In this document: in pieces, positions 16,157 to 24,971 of the stretch
Layout: every line of letters starts with the position of its first letter
How positions within the stretch are numbered: the first letter of the stretch is position 1
Source of the DNA: an uncultured Pseudomonadota bacterium
Lineage (GTDB): Bacteria > Bdellovibrionota_B > Oligoflexia > Oligoflexales > CAIMVM01
Direction of reading: 5' to 3'
Assembly: GCA_903844895.1 (NCBI GenBank)
Contig: CAIMVM010000180.1
Span: 1-44,748, forward strand
Length of the DNA stretch: 44,748 nt
Notes under the pieces: model-generated
The model's input: the letters and a program-made list of their open reading frames with translations, nothing else
The model's database searches: none
Told to the model about the DNA's origin: nothing
Translations under genes and position numbers: made by a program

Positions 16157-17062
16157 TTATTTTCTTAGTAGCTTTTTACTAAGAGTAATGAGGTTTTCAG
16201 AAGATAAATTTTCATTTTGAAGTCTAATATCGCTGGAAATCTTATGAAACCAAGTGCATTGCCTTTTGGCCAATTGACGCGTTGCAAATAGAATTTGCTC
16301 ATGAAGCTGCCCTGCTTCAAGATGGCCTTGAAGAAAAGCCAACACTTGCTTGTATCCTATGGTTGAGAAAGGTTTTGCTGTAGGGGGCACTCCGCTGGCA
16401 AGGATTTGCTTAACTTCTTCTACGAGTCCTTCCTCTAACATTTTTTCAGTGCGTGATGCGATTCTTTGGTGAAGAATTTTGCGATCGGGGTCGATGGTAA
16501 TGATGATGGCGTCTTGTTGGCTTTCTTTGGAGGGTGCCTCAGTTAGCTCTGCCATGGTTTTTCCAGTAAGGGTAAAAATCTCTAGGGCTCGCGCGAGTCG
16601 AAAATGATCATTTTGATGAATTTTGAGTGCGCGCTCCGGATCGACAATTTGGAGTCGTTTGAAAAGTTCGTCGTTACTAAGAGCTGATAGTTCTGATCTT
16701 AAAGTCGGCGAATGAGGTAAGTCATGGAATTTTTGCCTCATCAATGCTCGCAAATAGAGGCCCGAACCGCCGACTACAATGGGAAGTTTTCCCATGGATT
16801 GCAGTTCTGTAATCTTAGCTAAGGCTAAATCGCCATAGCGCGAGGCATCGAGTTCTTCCTCTGCGTCTAAAATATCGATAAGATGATGAGCAACTAATTT
16901 TCTGTCAACCAGACTTGGTTTTGCTGTGCCAATATCAAATCTTCGGTACATAGCAACGGAGTCGGCATTAATAATCTCCCCATCGAAGTCTTGTGCAAGT
17001 TTGATGGCTAAGGCGCTTTTGCCACTTGCTGTTGGCCCACCAATAACTAGAAAAGGTGTCAT
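16157..17062 (-). CDS. miaA: tRNA dimethylallyltransferase
   Basis: Transfers the dimethylallyl group to N6 of A37 in tRNAs that read codons beginning with U. The 301-residue protein shows the P-loop GGPTASGKSALAIKLA, INADSVAMYRRFDIGTAKP (tRNA/DMAPP site; the common DSMQVYRG reads DSVAMYRR), VGGSGLYLRALM and STIGYKQV. Length is standard. ATG at 17062 directly follows the mgtE stop (TAA then ATG), so the two are cotranscribed. Confidence 0.95.
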   Translation of the reverse strand: MTPFLVIGGPTASGKSALAIKLAQDFDGEIINADSVAMYRRFDIGTAKPSLVDRKLVAHHLIDILDAEEELDASRYGDLALAKITELQSMGKLPIVVGGSGLYLRALMRQKFHDLPHSPTLRSELSALSNDELFKRLQIVDPERALKIHQNDHFRLARALEIFTLTGKTMAELTEAPSKESQQDAIIITIDPDRKILHQRIASRTEKMLEEGLVEEVKQILASGVPPTAKPFSTIGYKQVLAFLQGHLEAGQLHEQILFATRQLAKRQCTWFHKISSDIRLQNENLSSENLITLSKKLLRK

Positions 17063-18385
17063 TTAAAGTCCTAATACCATTTTAGCCACACTGAAATAAA
17101 GTATCAGTCCTGTAACGTCTACAAGCGTTGCGACTAGGGGTGCGGAAGCAGTAGCAGGATCGAGTTTGATTGACTTTAATAGAAAAGGAAGCATGGCCCC
17201 TAAGAGATTACCCCAAAGAACCACACCCGTAACTGCAGCCGATACGGCAATTGCGAGGAGATGGTATTCTTGGCCGTAAACTTTTTCTGCATTCGGGTAG
17301 AAACTGATTCTCAGCCAAACTAAGGTTGCAAGTATGGCGCCTAGGGCGAGTCCACAGAGTATCTCTCTTAAAAAGACTCGTATCCAATTGTTGAGCCTTA
17401 GGTCCCCTAAGGCCAATGCCCGCATGATGAGAGATGTAGCTTGAGAGCCAGAGTTGCCTCCCGAACTGATGATCAAAGGAATAAACATGGCAAGAACAAC
17501 GGCTTTTTCAAGCTCATTTTCAAAAATCCGCATTGCGGAGGCAGTAAACATTTCTCCGATGAATAAGATACTTAGCCAAAAAGCTCTTTTTTTAATGAGA
17601 TTAAAGAGTGGTACCTGCAAATATCCTGACTCCAGAGATTCCATACCACCCATTTTCTGCATGTCTTCAGTGGCATCTTCCGTCACTACGTCTAAAACAT
17701 CGTCAAGGGTGATGATTCCCTGCATAAGGCCTTGATGATCTAGAACTGGTATGGCGGCTAGACCCGTCTGGCTAAAAAGACGAGAAATTTCTTCTTGATC
17801 CATGTCAATGGGCACGCTGATTACGTCGCTTTCCATAATATTGTTAATGATGGCATTATTCGGTGCCATGATAAGATCGCGAAACGAAAGAACCCCTAAA
17901 AGCTTTTGATGAATATCAAGAACATACAAGTAGTGAATGGTTTCAATAGGGCGTTTTGATTGGGCACGTAGGTAACGAATAGCAACGTCGACCGAGACAT
18001 CTGGCCGTAGGCGTATAAATCTTGGGCTCATCAATCCGCCGGCCTCATCCTCTTGATATGCCAATAATGCGGTTAATTCTTTGCAGGTAACTGCGTCTAG
18101 GGAGCCCAAGATTTCTGAACGACGCTCTGCTTCAAAATGCTGAAGTAAATCTACAGCATCGTCTGGGTCCAGCTTTTTAACGAGATCACGCAAAATTTGA
18201 ACGGGTTTATCTTCCACAAGTTCAAATTGATCGCCAGAGTTTAAAGAAGTAAAAAGTTCCTCAGCATCCTCCCGCTCCAATTTCTCAAACTCGTCTAGTC
18301 TAAGTGCTGATGGCAGAGAAGCCCAAAGTTGAATGAGAGAGTCAACTTTTGACTCGACCGTCACCTCGTTTATAGATTCATTCAT
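17063..18385 (-). CDS. mgtE: Magnesium transporter MgtE
   Basis: Homodimeric Mg2+ channel of the inner membrane, gated by cytosolic Mg2+. The 440-residue protein has the helical N domain (about 30-125, EAERRSEILGSL), a CBS pair (about 120-245, AGGLMSPRFIRL and AAIPVLDHQG) and the connecting helix. The five-helix membrane domain (about 265-440) contains PLIISSGGNSGSQATSLIMRAL, the pore-lining signature. ATG 18385 is the only sensible start. It leads the mgtE-miaA unit. Confidence 0.94.
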   Translation of the reverse strand: MNESINEVTVESKVDSLIQLWASLPSALRLDEFEKLEREDAEELFTSLNSGDQFELVEDKPVQILRDLVKKLDPDDAVDLLQHFEAERRSEILGSLDAVTCKELTALLAYQEDEAGGLMSPRFIRLRPDVSVDVAIRYLRAQSKRPIETIHYLYVLDIHQKLLGVLSFRDLIMAPNNAIINNIMESDVISVPIDMDQEEISRLFSQTGLAAIPVLDHQGLMQGIITLDDVLDVVTEDATEDMQKMGGMESLESGYLQVPLFNLIKKRAFWLSILFIGEMFTASAMRIFENELEKAVVLAMFIPLIISSGGNSGSQATSLIMRALALGDLRLNNWIRVFLREILCGLALGAILATLVWLRISFYPNAEKVYGQEYHLLAIAVSAAVTGVVLWGNLLGAMLPFLLKSIKLDPATASAPLVATLVDVTGLILYFSVAKMVLGL

Positions 18386-18427
18386 GCTTGGTCTCGTTTC
18401 TTAATCTCTACGTAGGGCCTTGACTTC

Positions 18428-18433
18428 ACTATA
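18428..18433 (-). promoter_or_regulatory. Candidate -10 element for mgtE-miaA
   Basis: TATAGT on the minus strand lies 42 bases before the mgtE start. The best -35 match (TTATGA, 16 bases upstream) is weak. Confidence 0.3.
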
Positions 18434-18566
18434 GTCTATCTGAAGAGCATCATAACAGGAAATTTATATAAAATTAGATCCCGATAGAATCAAGGAAAAC
18501 TAAATGGAGTTTGCCTATCAAGCTAAGTGCATATAAGCCATTCAAAATCATGGCGCTTTGATTCGA

Positions 18567-20600
18567 TTATCGGTCGAACCAGGAGCCAACATCTTTTTCA
18601 TCAAACCATCTAAATACGCGCCTTCCGTGCGGACAGTTGTGGTAAAAATCTACTTGAGACGCCTGGCTTAAGAGATCTCGAATTCCATTTTCAGTAAGGT
18701 CTTCACCCGACCTAACTGCGGTATGGCAGGCGATAGTTTCTAGGACTTCGGAGCTTATATCTGAAGACATGGAGTCATGATGGGCCCAGGATTTTTCAGA
18801 AAGTTCGGCTAACAAGGCTTCTTTATTAGAGTTCACAAGGATCGAGGGAAGAGCATTTATTTCCACCGTTCCATTCGTCCAAATTTTTAAGTCAAATCCT
18901 ATGTTTTTCAACTTACTGAGATTGTGTTCTAAGCTCGCTGCTTCTTCGGGAGAAAGCGTGTAGACTTCCGGAATAATCAAGGGTTGAACTGTTTTTAAAA
19001 GTTTTGGGTCATGGCTGAGTTTTTCAAAGAGGATTCTTTCATGAAATGCGTGCTGATCGGCCAGTAGTAGCTTTTTTTGATATTCAAAAATGAGGTAACA
19101 TTTCGCGAATGTTCCGATATAGGTGAGGTCTCCCCACGGGATAGCGCCCACTTTCTTGTCAGCTTCAAAAAGTTCGCGCCCAGGCTTCCAGGTGGTTGCT
19201 TTGGGTGAGGGGGCTGCCCATAACGGGCTGCTGGAGGTGTCCCTTCGGTCTTCATAGCTTTGAGAAACTCTTTGGCTTCCGTAAGATGAGCCATCATAGG
19301 ACTTAAGTGAGACTTTAGTCTCGGTGGTTTTCCGCCAGGGAGTTGCCTGCGAAGTCGTGGCAATATCAAAGTCTTTGCTAAATGCCTGCGGGGAATTTGA
19401 ACTTGAGGCGTCACTGGATGTAGAAGATAGAGTGTCATTTCCGAGGGAATCTGCTGTGAAACGGCTCGTCGGGGCTATAGGGGCTTTAAAGGAATTAGCC
19501 CTGAACTCTTCAGGGGCTTCTAAGTCTGTCCCAACAGATGTTACAGCGGCAGTGGAAGATGAACTTGAATCCCCGTATTGGGGTGCTGCCCAATTGGCGT
19601 TGCGAATGGCTGTTCTAATCGCAATGGAAATCAGGGATTGCACGTCTTCAGGGTACTGAAAGCGAATTTCAGTTTTTGCGGGGTGGGCATTGACGTCCAC
19701 CAGAGAAGGGTCCATTAGCACTTGAATCACCGCAACGGGATGGCGGCCTTTTAAAAGGTGTCCGTGGTAGCCGCGCTGAAGTGCAAAACGTAATATTTTA
19801 TCTTTAACCAGTCTGTGGTTTACAAAGGTATAGATGTTTCGCGCCGTGGAGCGATCAAGTCCAGGTGGGCTAATGAGACCTGTCACCTGACCAAAGGATG
19901 TTTCATCTTTTATAAACAACAATTGATCGACATCTTCGATTATTTGTTTGGCACGGGCTCTGAGGGTTGATTCTGTATCTGAAAGGGCAACTTTTTCTGC
20001 CTGGAGCACATATTTTCCGTTGCTCATGGCACTAAAGGAAATACCCGGATTACAAAGTGCAATATTTTGAATGAGTTCTAGGCAAGCCGCTGATTCTGAG
20101 GTCGATTTTCTTAAAAAATTAAGCCGCGCAGGTACATTATAGAAGAGGTCTTCCATAATGACCGTCGTGCCATTGGGGCCAGACCACGGCGAAATTTTAG
20201 GGGAAAGAAGTTCATAATCGGAAAGAATCTGTAGTTTCGAGCCTTCGCTATTTGGTGGCTGAGTTAGGATCGTAAACTTGGAAACACTGGCAATACTTGC
20301 CAGAGCTTCGCCTCTAAACCCCATAGTTTTTATAGTAAAAAGATCATCAGCCGTTTTGATTTTGGATGTGGCATGTCTAATTATAGTTTTAGGCATATCC
20401 AGTCTATCTATGCCTGCGCCGTCATCTCTCACAGAAAGACGAGTCATACCACCGGCGTCCCATTCCACATCAATGCGGGTTGCGCCAGCGTCAATGCTGT
20501 TCTCAATCAGCTCTTTTAAAACGCTTGCTGGCCTTTCCACAACTTCGCCGGCAGCGATTTTAGATGCGACTTCGTCACTTAAAATCTCAATTCTTGTCAT
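18567..20600 (-). CDS. mutL: DNA mismatch repair protein MutL, endonuclease type
   Basis: Links MutS recognition to strand incision. The 677-residue protein has the GHKL ATPase motifs ELIENSIDAGATR, RDDGAGID and TMGFRGEALASIASVS near the N-terminus and a VDVNAHPAKTEIRF transducer segment. A Ser/Thr-rich linker (about 350-470) follows, then the C-terminal dimerisation domain. That domain carries DQHAFHERILFE (DQHAX2EX4E, near residue 513), AxHTAVRSGE and NCPHGRR, the metal-binding motifs of MutL endonucleases, so repair is expected to be independent of MutH and Dam. ATG 20600 is preceded by GGGAG at 5 bases; the frame runs to 20651 but upstream ATGs lack a ribosome site. Confidence 0.95.
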   Translation of the reverse strand: MTRIEILSDEVASKIAAGEVVERPASVLKELIENSIDAGATRIDVEWDAGGMTRLSVRDDGAGIDRLDMPKTIIRHATSKIKTADDLFTIKTMGFRGEALASIASVSKFTILTQPPNSEGSKLQILSDYELLSPKISPWSGPNGTTVIMEDLFYNVPARLNFLRKSTSESAACLELIQNIALCNPGISFSAMSNGKYVLQAEKVALSDTESTLRARAKQIIEDVDQLLFIKDETSFGQVTGLISPPGLDRSTARNIYTFVNHRLVKDKILRFALQRGYHGHLLKGRHPVAVIQVLMDPSLVDVNAHPAKTEIRFQYPEDVQSLISIAIRTAIRNANWAAPQYGDSSSSSTAAVTSVGTDLEAPEEFRANSFKAPIAPTSRFTADSLGNDTLSSTSSDASSSNSPQAFSKDFDIATTSQATPWRKTTETKVSLKSYDGSSYGSQRVSQSYEDRRDTSSSPLWAAPSPKATTWKPGRELFEADKKVGAIPWGDLTYIGTFAKCYLIFEYQKKLLLADQHAFHERILFEKLSHDPKLLKTVQPLIIPEVYTLSPEEAASLEHNLSKLKNIGFDLKIWTNGTVEINALPSILVNSNKEALLAELSEKSWAHHDSMSSDISSEVLETIACHTAVRSGEDLTENGIRDLLSQASQVDFYHNCPHGRRVFRWFDEKDVGSWFDR

Positions 20601-21113
20601 CGCCACTCCCATTACCGAAGGATGCGTTCTTTTATCATAGGATGAAGTCATGTTTAAGCTCTAAAGCTTCTCAGCTGTGGGAAGAGGCTAGGGCTGCGGC
20701 AATCCCTAAATGTGTCTATTTCTAGTTCAGTCGCTAAAAATACCAAAAGAGCCCCAGAATCCTCTTTGGAGCACCGGCAGGACAAAGTTCTTTAGCATTG
20801 CAGGTTAAGATCAAGAGGATTTCTAAACGAGGAGAGACGGGAGGTTTAAGTCTTTTTTAGGCGAACTTTAGGCAATTCCCGCGTGAGATGTTTAAGATTT
20901 CCCTACAAGAAACATCAAAATCCATCTGATGGAGAGGTAAAGTGAATGGTTCGGGTCCGCCTAAAGCGCTAAATAATTAGCTGGTTACAAAATTTAAAGA
21001 GCAAGGTCTTGCTACGTCAGTCCACTTCTTGATAGTAAGTCTCGGCAGTTAAGTAAGTTTGAAGCCTCTCTTTATTCTAGAGGCACATTTATTAGAAAAG
21101 GCTTTGTTAAGCT
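20601..21113. other. Divergent spacer between mutL and engB
   Basis: About 510 bases with no ORF that has a ribosome binding site and no convincing hairpin with T-run. Promoters of the two divergent genes are expected here but I cannot point to clear hexamers. Confidence 0.5.
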
Positions 21114-21716
21114 ATGGATGCTAAATATATAACCAGTGCGGCCAAAATGGATCAGTTACCAGCCTATGAGCTGCCGGAAGTCGCTTTTATCGGCAGGTCG
21201 AATGTGGGTAAGTCTTCACTGTTGAATTCCCTTATGCAGCGCAAGAGTCTGGCCCGCACTAGCTCGACCCCTGGTCGGACTCAAATGGTAAACTTTTTTC
21301 TTTTGAACCAAAAAATTATCTTTGCCGACTTACCAGGCTATGGCTTTCATGAGGCCCCGACCGAAATTCGCAATCATTGGCATTCTTTAATGGACGCTTA
21401 CTGCGAGCGACCAAATGTTAAGCTCTTTTTGTACCTTTTGGATATTAGACGTGAGACCGAAGACTATGAGTTTGACTTTATGGATCAATTGGGAAAATTT
21501 GCTCCCGTGATGATTGTTTTGACTAAAGTCGACAAGTTAGGCGTAAAAGAATTCGAAAAAAGAAAAGCATCCCTGTTAACCCAGATTCAGGAGCAGGGTG
21601 TGGCTAATGATGGTATCTTTGCGGTTTCCTCTCTTAAAGGTGGCGGGATCGACTCCCTAAGATCCGAAATCATGAAGCTAAATGACCCGCAACAAAACCT
21701 ATCTCCTCCGAAGTAA
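21114..21716 (+). CDS. engB: Ribosome biogenesis GTPase EngB (YsxC/YihA)
   Basis: Essential TRAFAC GTPase acting in assembly of the large ribosomal subunit. The 200-residue protein has all G motifs: GRSNVGKSSLLNSL (G1), SSTPGRTQMVNFF (G2), DLPGYGF (G3), TKVDKL (G4) and VSSLKG (G5). Length is normal. A TAA codon lies two codons upstream in frame, so ATG 21114 is the earliest start, although the nearest purine run (AAAAGG) is 12 bases away. It borders the accessory segment to its right. Confidence 0.94.
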   Translation: MDAKYITSAAKMDQLPAYELPEVAFIGRSNVGKSSLLNSLMQRKSLARTSSTPGRTQMVNFFLLNQKIIFADLPGYGFHEAPTEIRNHWHSLMDAYCERPNVKLFLYLLDIRRETEDYEFDFMDQLGKFAPVMIVLTKVDKLGVKEFEKRKASLLTQIQEQGVANDGIFAVSSLKGGGIDSLRSEIMKLNDPQQNLSPPK

Positions 21717-21985
21717 ATTCGAATTTGAGAACTACCTAGTTTCAAAATTTCATGAATAAGAACTCGAGGTTTTAGACTCCTGCCTAATGTAGAGGTTCCA
21801 CGGCTCATAAGTTAGAATTTTGGGCTTTAACGGGCCTCATGGCTCATCCCAAAGGCTTTCATTAAGGCTCTCGACAGTACATTACTTGCAATTGAGCCTC
21901 TTATCAGTTTACTCATGAAAGCACATCCCCATGAATCATAAAAAATCCAACGATATGGAAATGATGCGGTTCATGTTGACGCCTT

Positions 21986-22776
21986 ATGGCATGGAAAAAG
22001 GCCTTCATTTCCGGTCCTAGGCAGTCGGGTAAATCAACCTTAGGACGGGCTCTTATTTGACATTTCCTTTAGATGATAGTGTGCCACTCACTGGTTTTCC
22101 CGGACCACTGCAGCGCGGTAGCGAAGGACATGCCAAACGTTGGAGCCGGTTACGGATAGAAAGGCTCCTGAACGAAGATGTTTGTGACTTGCGGAATGTG
22201 GGCGATCTGAATGCATTGCACATTCTGGTGGATTTGCTCCTAGGGAAAGTTGGGTCGCAGCTTTCTGTCAATAGTCTGCGAGAAGGCGTTGGAGGTGCCT
22301 ATGGGACTGTTCGTGATTGGATGCTGGTATTGGAGGCTCCGTACATTTGTTTCACTATCCGCCCTTTTTCAGGCAAATTAAAGCGCAGCCTCACGGCCGA
22401 ACCCAAGCTTTATCTCTACGAATTTTCCATGGTTGAAAGTCTTGGGGCCAAACTGGAAACCTTATGCGCATGTCATCTTTTGAAATTGTGTCAATACTGG
22501 ACCAACTTAGCTATGGGTTAGTTTTCGTTGCGCTATTTCCGCAACAAAGAAAAAGAAGAGATTGATTTTACAGTCACCCGCGATCAATCACCTAGGATTC
22601 TTTTGGAGTGCAAATCTGGAAAATCGGAACCAACCCAGGTGCTTAAGAAATACAATGAAATTTTCAAGTCAAAATTCTTTTTCCCGGTTTTTTACAAGCG
22701 TGGTTTTGAAAAGAACTATCCGGCTGTTGGTATAATGGCTAATGACTATGAAGCATTCTTTGCTCGTCTTGTTTAG
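21986..22776 (+). pseudogene. Eroded AAA-type ATPase (ATPase plus DUF4143 family)
   Basis: Remains of a single-gene ATPase of the AAA_14/DUF4143 type, often toxin-antitoxin-like or mobile. A first fragment (frame from ATG 21986) reads KKAFISGPRQSGKSTLGRAL with an intact Walker A and stops at TGA 22058. The central ATPase part with Walker B is missing. A second fragment in another frame continues with GFPGPLQRGSEGHAKRW and the typical RDLRNVGDL... domain. A TAG at 22519 interrupts it (family GxFxLRY; here G-stop-F-SLRY), and the same frame then runs to the natural-looking end, including EEIDFTVTRDQ and LLECKSGK, the nuclease-like C-terminal tail. Deletion, frame change and nonsense codon together show a dead gene. 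Confidence 0.85.
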
Positions 22777-22900
22777 GATTTATAAAGAGAGTGGATCTAC
22801 TTCCTACCTAAAGAGATTACACTATAATTGTAGAATGTTGACATTAAAGTCCACTGAAGAGATGCCTACAAGACAATCCAAAATCATAGGGTGAGCTGCC

Positions 22901-22996
22901 CATGTTTCCGCGTATGTTTCCGCTTATGTTTCTGCTTATGTTTCCGCTTATGTTTCCGCGTATGTTGCCGCGTATGTTGCCGCCTATGTTGCCGCC
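22901..22996 (+). repeat. 12-bp tandem repeat, eight units
   Basis: Eight consecutive units of TATGTTTCCGCT-like sequence (first unit CATGTTTCCGCG). The left units carry TTTCC, the last three TTGCC, so the array grew by stepwise duplication with divergence. The 12-base period keeps one reading frame open on both strands. Confidence 0.95.
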
Positions 22997-23048
22997 CAAG
23001 AGTGTCGCCAAATTTCAATTGATCGGTAGTTTTCGACGAGCCATATAA
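22902..23048 (+). CDS. Possible ORF encoding tetrapeptide repeats (48 residues)
   Basis: ATG 22902 opens a frame over the tandem repeat, giving MFPR-MFPL-MFLL-MFPL-MFPR-MLPR-MLPP-MLPP followed by a 16-residue tail ending GSFRRAI. AGGGTGAG lies about 6 bases before the ATG, a reasonable ribosome site. The repeat is Met- and Pro-rich and hydrophobic. Its stop overlaps the ATG of a second small frame (23048-23140, MSEVFKKMKPAFPRM, 30 residues) as TAATG. Neither frame resembles a known protein. It may be chance, since any 12-bp repeat without a stop stays open. Confidence 0.25.
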   Translation: MFPRMFPLMFLLMFPLMFPRMLPRMLPPMLPPKSVAKFQLIGSFRRAI

Positions 23049-23138
23049 TGTCAGAAGTATTTAAAAAGATGAAACCTGCTTTCCCCCGAATGGCAATTCT
23101 ACAAAATGTTATGCGTCTAGATCAGAGATCTGCGCTTT

Positions 23139-23166
23139 AAAAAATCGATGACCTATCAGCCGATTT
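23139..23166 (-). terminator. Rho-independent terminator downstream of the MATE gene
   Basis: On the minus strand AAATCG (from 23166) pairs with CGATTT (to 23142), with an inner TGA/TCA pair, and runs into six T residues. It lies 28 bases past the MATE stop codon and closes the peptide/GRDP-like/MATE unit. Confidence 0.6.
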
Positions 23167-23193
23167 AAATGAAGGGTGCTTTAGGCGGCATCA

Positions 23194-24462
23194 TCAAGGG
23201 CTCCATCTTGAAAAGACCAGTTTAGCATTATATTTAAGATAAAGAACTCTGCACATCGATGGTGCCAGGTAGGCAACAGCTAAGGTCAGTATGGGTGTTT
23301 GCAGATAGCTTCCCAATATAAGAAGTGGAATGGTGACACAAAGAGTCCCCAAGATGTCGGTACTTGCTCCGATGTGAGAATTTTCCGCAACTTTAAGAAT
23401 CGCTGTGTCGCGTAAACTGTGAATGCCAATGAGGTGGGCAGCAAACGGCGCAAGTGTAAAAAAAACTGTGGTCCCATCTGCAGGCATACCTAGACTGGCA
23501 ATTACGATCCCACCTAGTATGAGGCAAAGTGATGTTACAGTCACAGTTAGGTTATGCTCAAATTTGCCAGCTTCCTCTAAACATGATTTTTTTGTGCCCA
23601 CAGCTTGGCCTATAGCTTGGACAGTCAGAGAGGCTGCCGCAGCCCACGGGGTTAAAAAGATTCTCCCAAGTCGATAACCTAAGGCCGAAGCATTTGCTAC
23701 CTGGGCCGAATAGAACAAATTCATGATATACATTATTACAAATGGCGTGGCGTTCAATGCTATGATCCACAAAGACTCACCTAAGATGATCATGCGCCCT
23801 GTCCGGAGAAAGCCCCGTATGTCGATCGCGACTGGGGGACATAAATGAACTATTCTATAAACGCAGATGACCACTGCGGCTATTTTTGATGCTAGGGTAG
23901 CCCAGGCAATGATCGTGAAGGTCGGGCCATCACTTTGACCATAGTTGAGAGCGTATTCATTTCCGCAAAGGTTAATGATGGCGCTAGCAGCTGCGACGAG
24001 AAGTATCCCTTTTCTGTCCTTAAGTAGGTTGAGCACACTGGCGCTGGCAGCTAAAAAAATGGACATACCATTAGCTACAACAAATAATGTCACATACTGG
24101 TCTTTTCCCGGAAGGCCATCGAAAGATCGAAAAATAAATTGAGAGCAGATCATTTGGACTAGTATAGCTGGCAATGCAAGACCAGCCGTCAAGCATATTC
24201 CAGACCATACGTTTATGTTTCTCTTGTCTTCATTTTTGCTTGATAGAAGTAATATGGAAAATCCCAAAATATTTCCTATCGATGCAAAAGCCATAGACAT
24301 TGTGCTCACGCAATTATGTAGATTTAAATAGAGATGACCCAATTTCCCTGTGTAATACTGATCTATGATTTCGCTCGATTGAGAAATTAGAGCCGCGAGA
24401 CTCAATGCCGCAATGGAAGCCAGTAACATTTGAGTTTTTTCTTGCAATTTACCGTTAAGCAT
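23194..24462 (-). CDS. MATE-family transporter
   Basis: The 422-residue protein is almost entirely hydrophobic with about 12 helices in two similar halves. The N-terminal half has EIIDQYYTGKLGHLYLNLHN, matching the D-x-x-x-x-G-x-LG-x-x-x-L opening of MATE exporters. The second half has a comparable ANASALGYRLGRIFLTPWAA segment. MATE proteins export drugs or small molecules in exchange for Na+ or H+; some export ribosomal peptides such as methanobactin. The ATG shares one base with the stop of the GRDP-like gene (TAATG) and GGAG lies 8 bases upstream. Being coupled to a peptide cassette, the cargo may be the peptide product; this is inference. Confidence 0.8.
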   Translation of the reverse strand: MLNGKLQEKTQMLLASIAALSLAALISQSSEIIDQYYTGKLGHLYLNLHNCVSTMSMAFASIGNILGFSILLLSSKNEDKRNINVWSGICLTAGLALPAILVQMICSQFIFRSFDGLPGKDQYVTLFVVANGMSIFLAASASVLNLLKDRKGILLVAAASAIINLCGNEYALNYGQSDGPTFTIIAWATLASKIAAVVICVYRIVHLCPPVAIDIRGFLRTGRMIILGESLWIIALNATPFVIMYIMNLFYSAQVANASALGYRLGRIFLTPWAAAASLTVQAIGQAVGTKKSCLEEAGKFEHNLTVTVTSLCLILGGIVIASLGMPADGTTVFFTLAPFAAHLIGIHSLRDTAILKVAENSHIGASTDILGTLCVTIPLLILGSYLQTPILTLAVAYLAPSMCRVLYLKYNAKLVFSRWSP

Positions 24463-24818
24463 TACATAAGCTCCGGAAAATGTTTAGCGACTAAATTGAT
24501 TGTAGTATGGAATGGCTCGTGAGCTGATTTTTTCGTGGAGGGTGTGTGATGCATGTATCCACCAAATAGCGCATTGCAGTCGGCGAAATATTTTTGTGTA
24601 TCCAAAATATGCTCATGCCAAAAACTGTCGATGATTTCAGTAGGACTTAGGTTCAGATGGGGGTAACTTATTTTAAGCCAAAGGAAGCTTTTGTATAGAT
24701 CTCTGATTTCTGAGACGTCCCTTTTACTTAAATTAAGGTGTTTATGTGTAGATTTGAAGCGACCGCAGACCGCAGAAAGATCTAGATTATCAAGTTTTTC
24801 ATGTCCTGTTTTAAGCAT
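24462..24818 (-). CDS. Small GRDP-like (DUF1399-type) protein
   Basis: The 118-residue product carries DSFWHEHILDTQKYFADCNA followed by LFGGYMHHTPS. This His/Asp/Tyr-rich block is typical of the bacterial relatives of glycine-rich-domain (GRDP/DUF1399) proteins, whose WHxHxLDTxxYxxDC pattern looks like a metal site. The biochemical function of the family is unknown to me. ATG 24818 is chosen because GAGG lies 6 bases before it; an in-frame ATG at 24830 overlaps that site. It is coupled to the MATE gene downstream and follows a 37-residue peptide gene past a terminator, so it may modify or escort that peptide. Confidence 0.7.
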   Translation of the reverse strand: MLKTGHEKLDNLDLSAVCGRFKSTHKHLNLSKRDVSEIRDLYKSFLWLKISYPHLNLSPTEIIDSFWHEHILDTQKYFADCNALFGGYMHHTPSTKKSAHEPFHTTINLVAKHFPELM

Positions 24819-24847
24819 TATTTTCCTCATTTTTTGCGAAAAAATCT

Positions 24848-24875
24848 AAAAAAAGGAGCATTGATCGCTCAATGC
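24848..24875 (-). terminator. Internal terminator between the peptide gene and the GRDP-like gene
   Basis: On the minus strand GCATTGA-GCGA-TCAATGC is a perfect 7-bp stem with a tetraloop, followed by TCC and seven T residues. It lies about 100 bases after the peptide stop and 30 bases before the GRDP-like start. Partial termination here would give more peptide than enzyme and exporter messages. Confidence 0.8.
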
Positions 24876-24971
24876 CCCGTTCGCCCTATTGAGATTTAAA
24901 TCTTTCTATCGAGCTACTTAACGGCCTGTCCTGATGGAGCTATTAAAATATGTAGCTCAGCAAGCGGCTAA

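Noticed and set aside
18995-19438. 147-codon frame inside mutL
   Set aside because: Same strand but another frame of the mutL linker; Pro/Arg-rich shadow translation.
22901-22996. CRISPR array
   Set aside because: Direct 12-bp repeats without spacers and no cas genes; it is a minisatellite.
22860-22999. Minus-strand Gly-Asn-Ile repeat frame
   Set aside because: Opens only by the stop-free repeat, starts at TTG and has no ribosome site.
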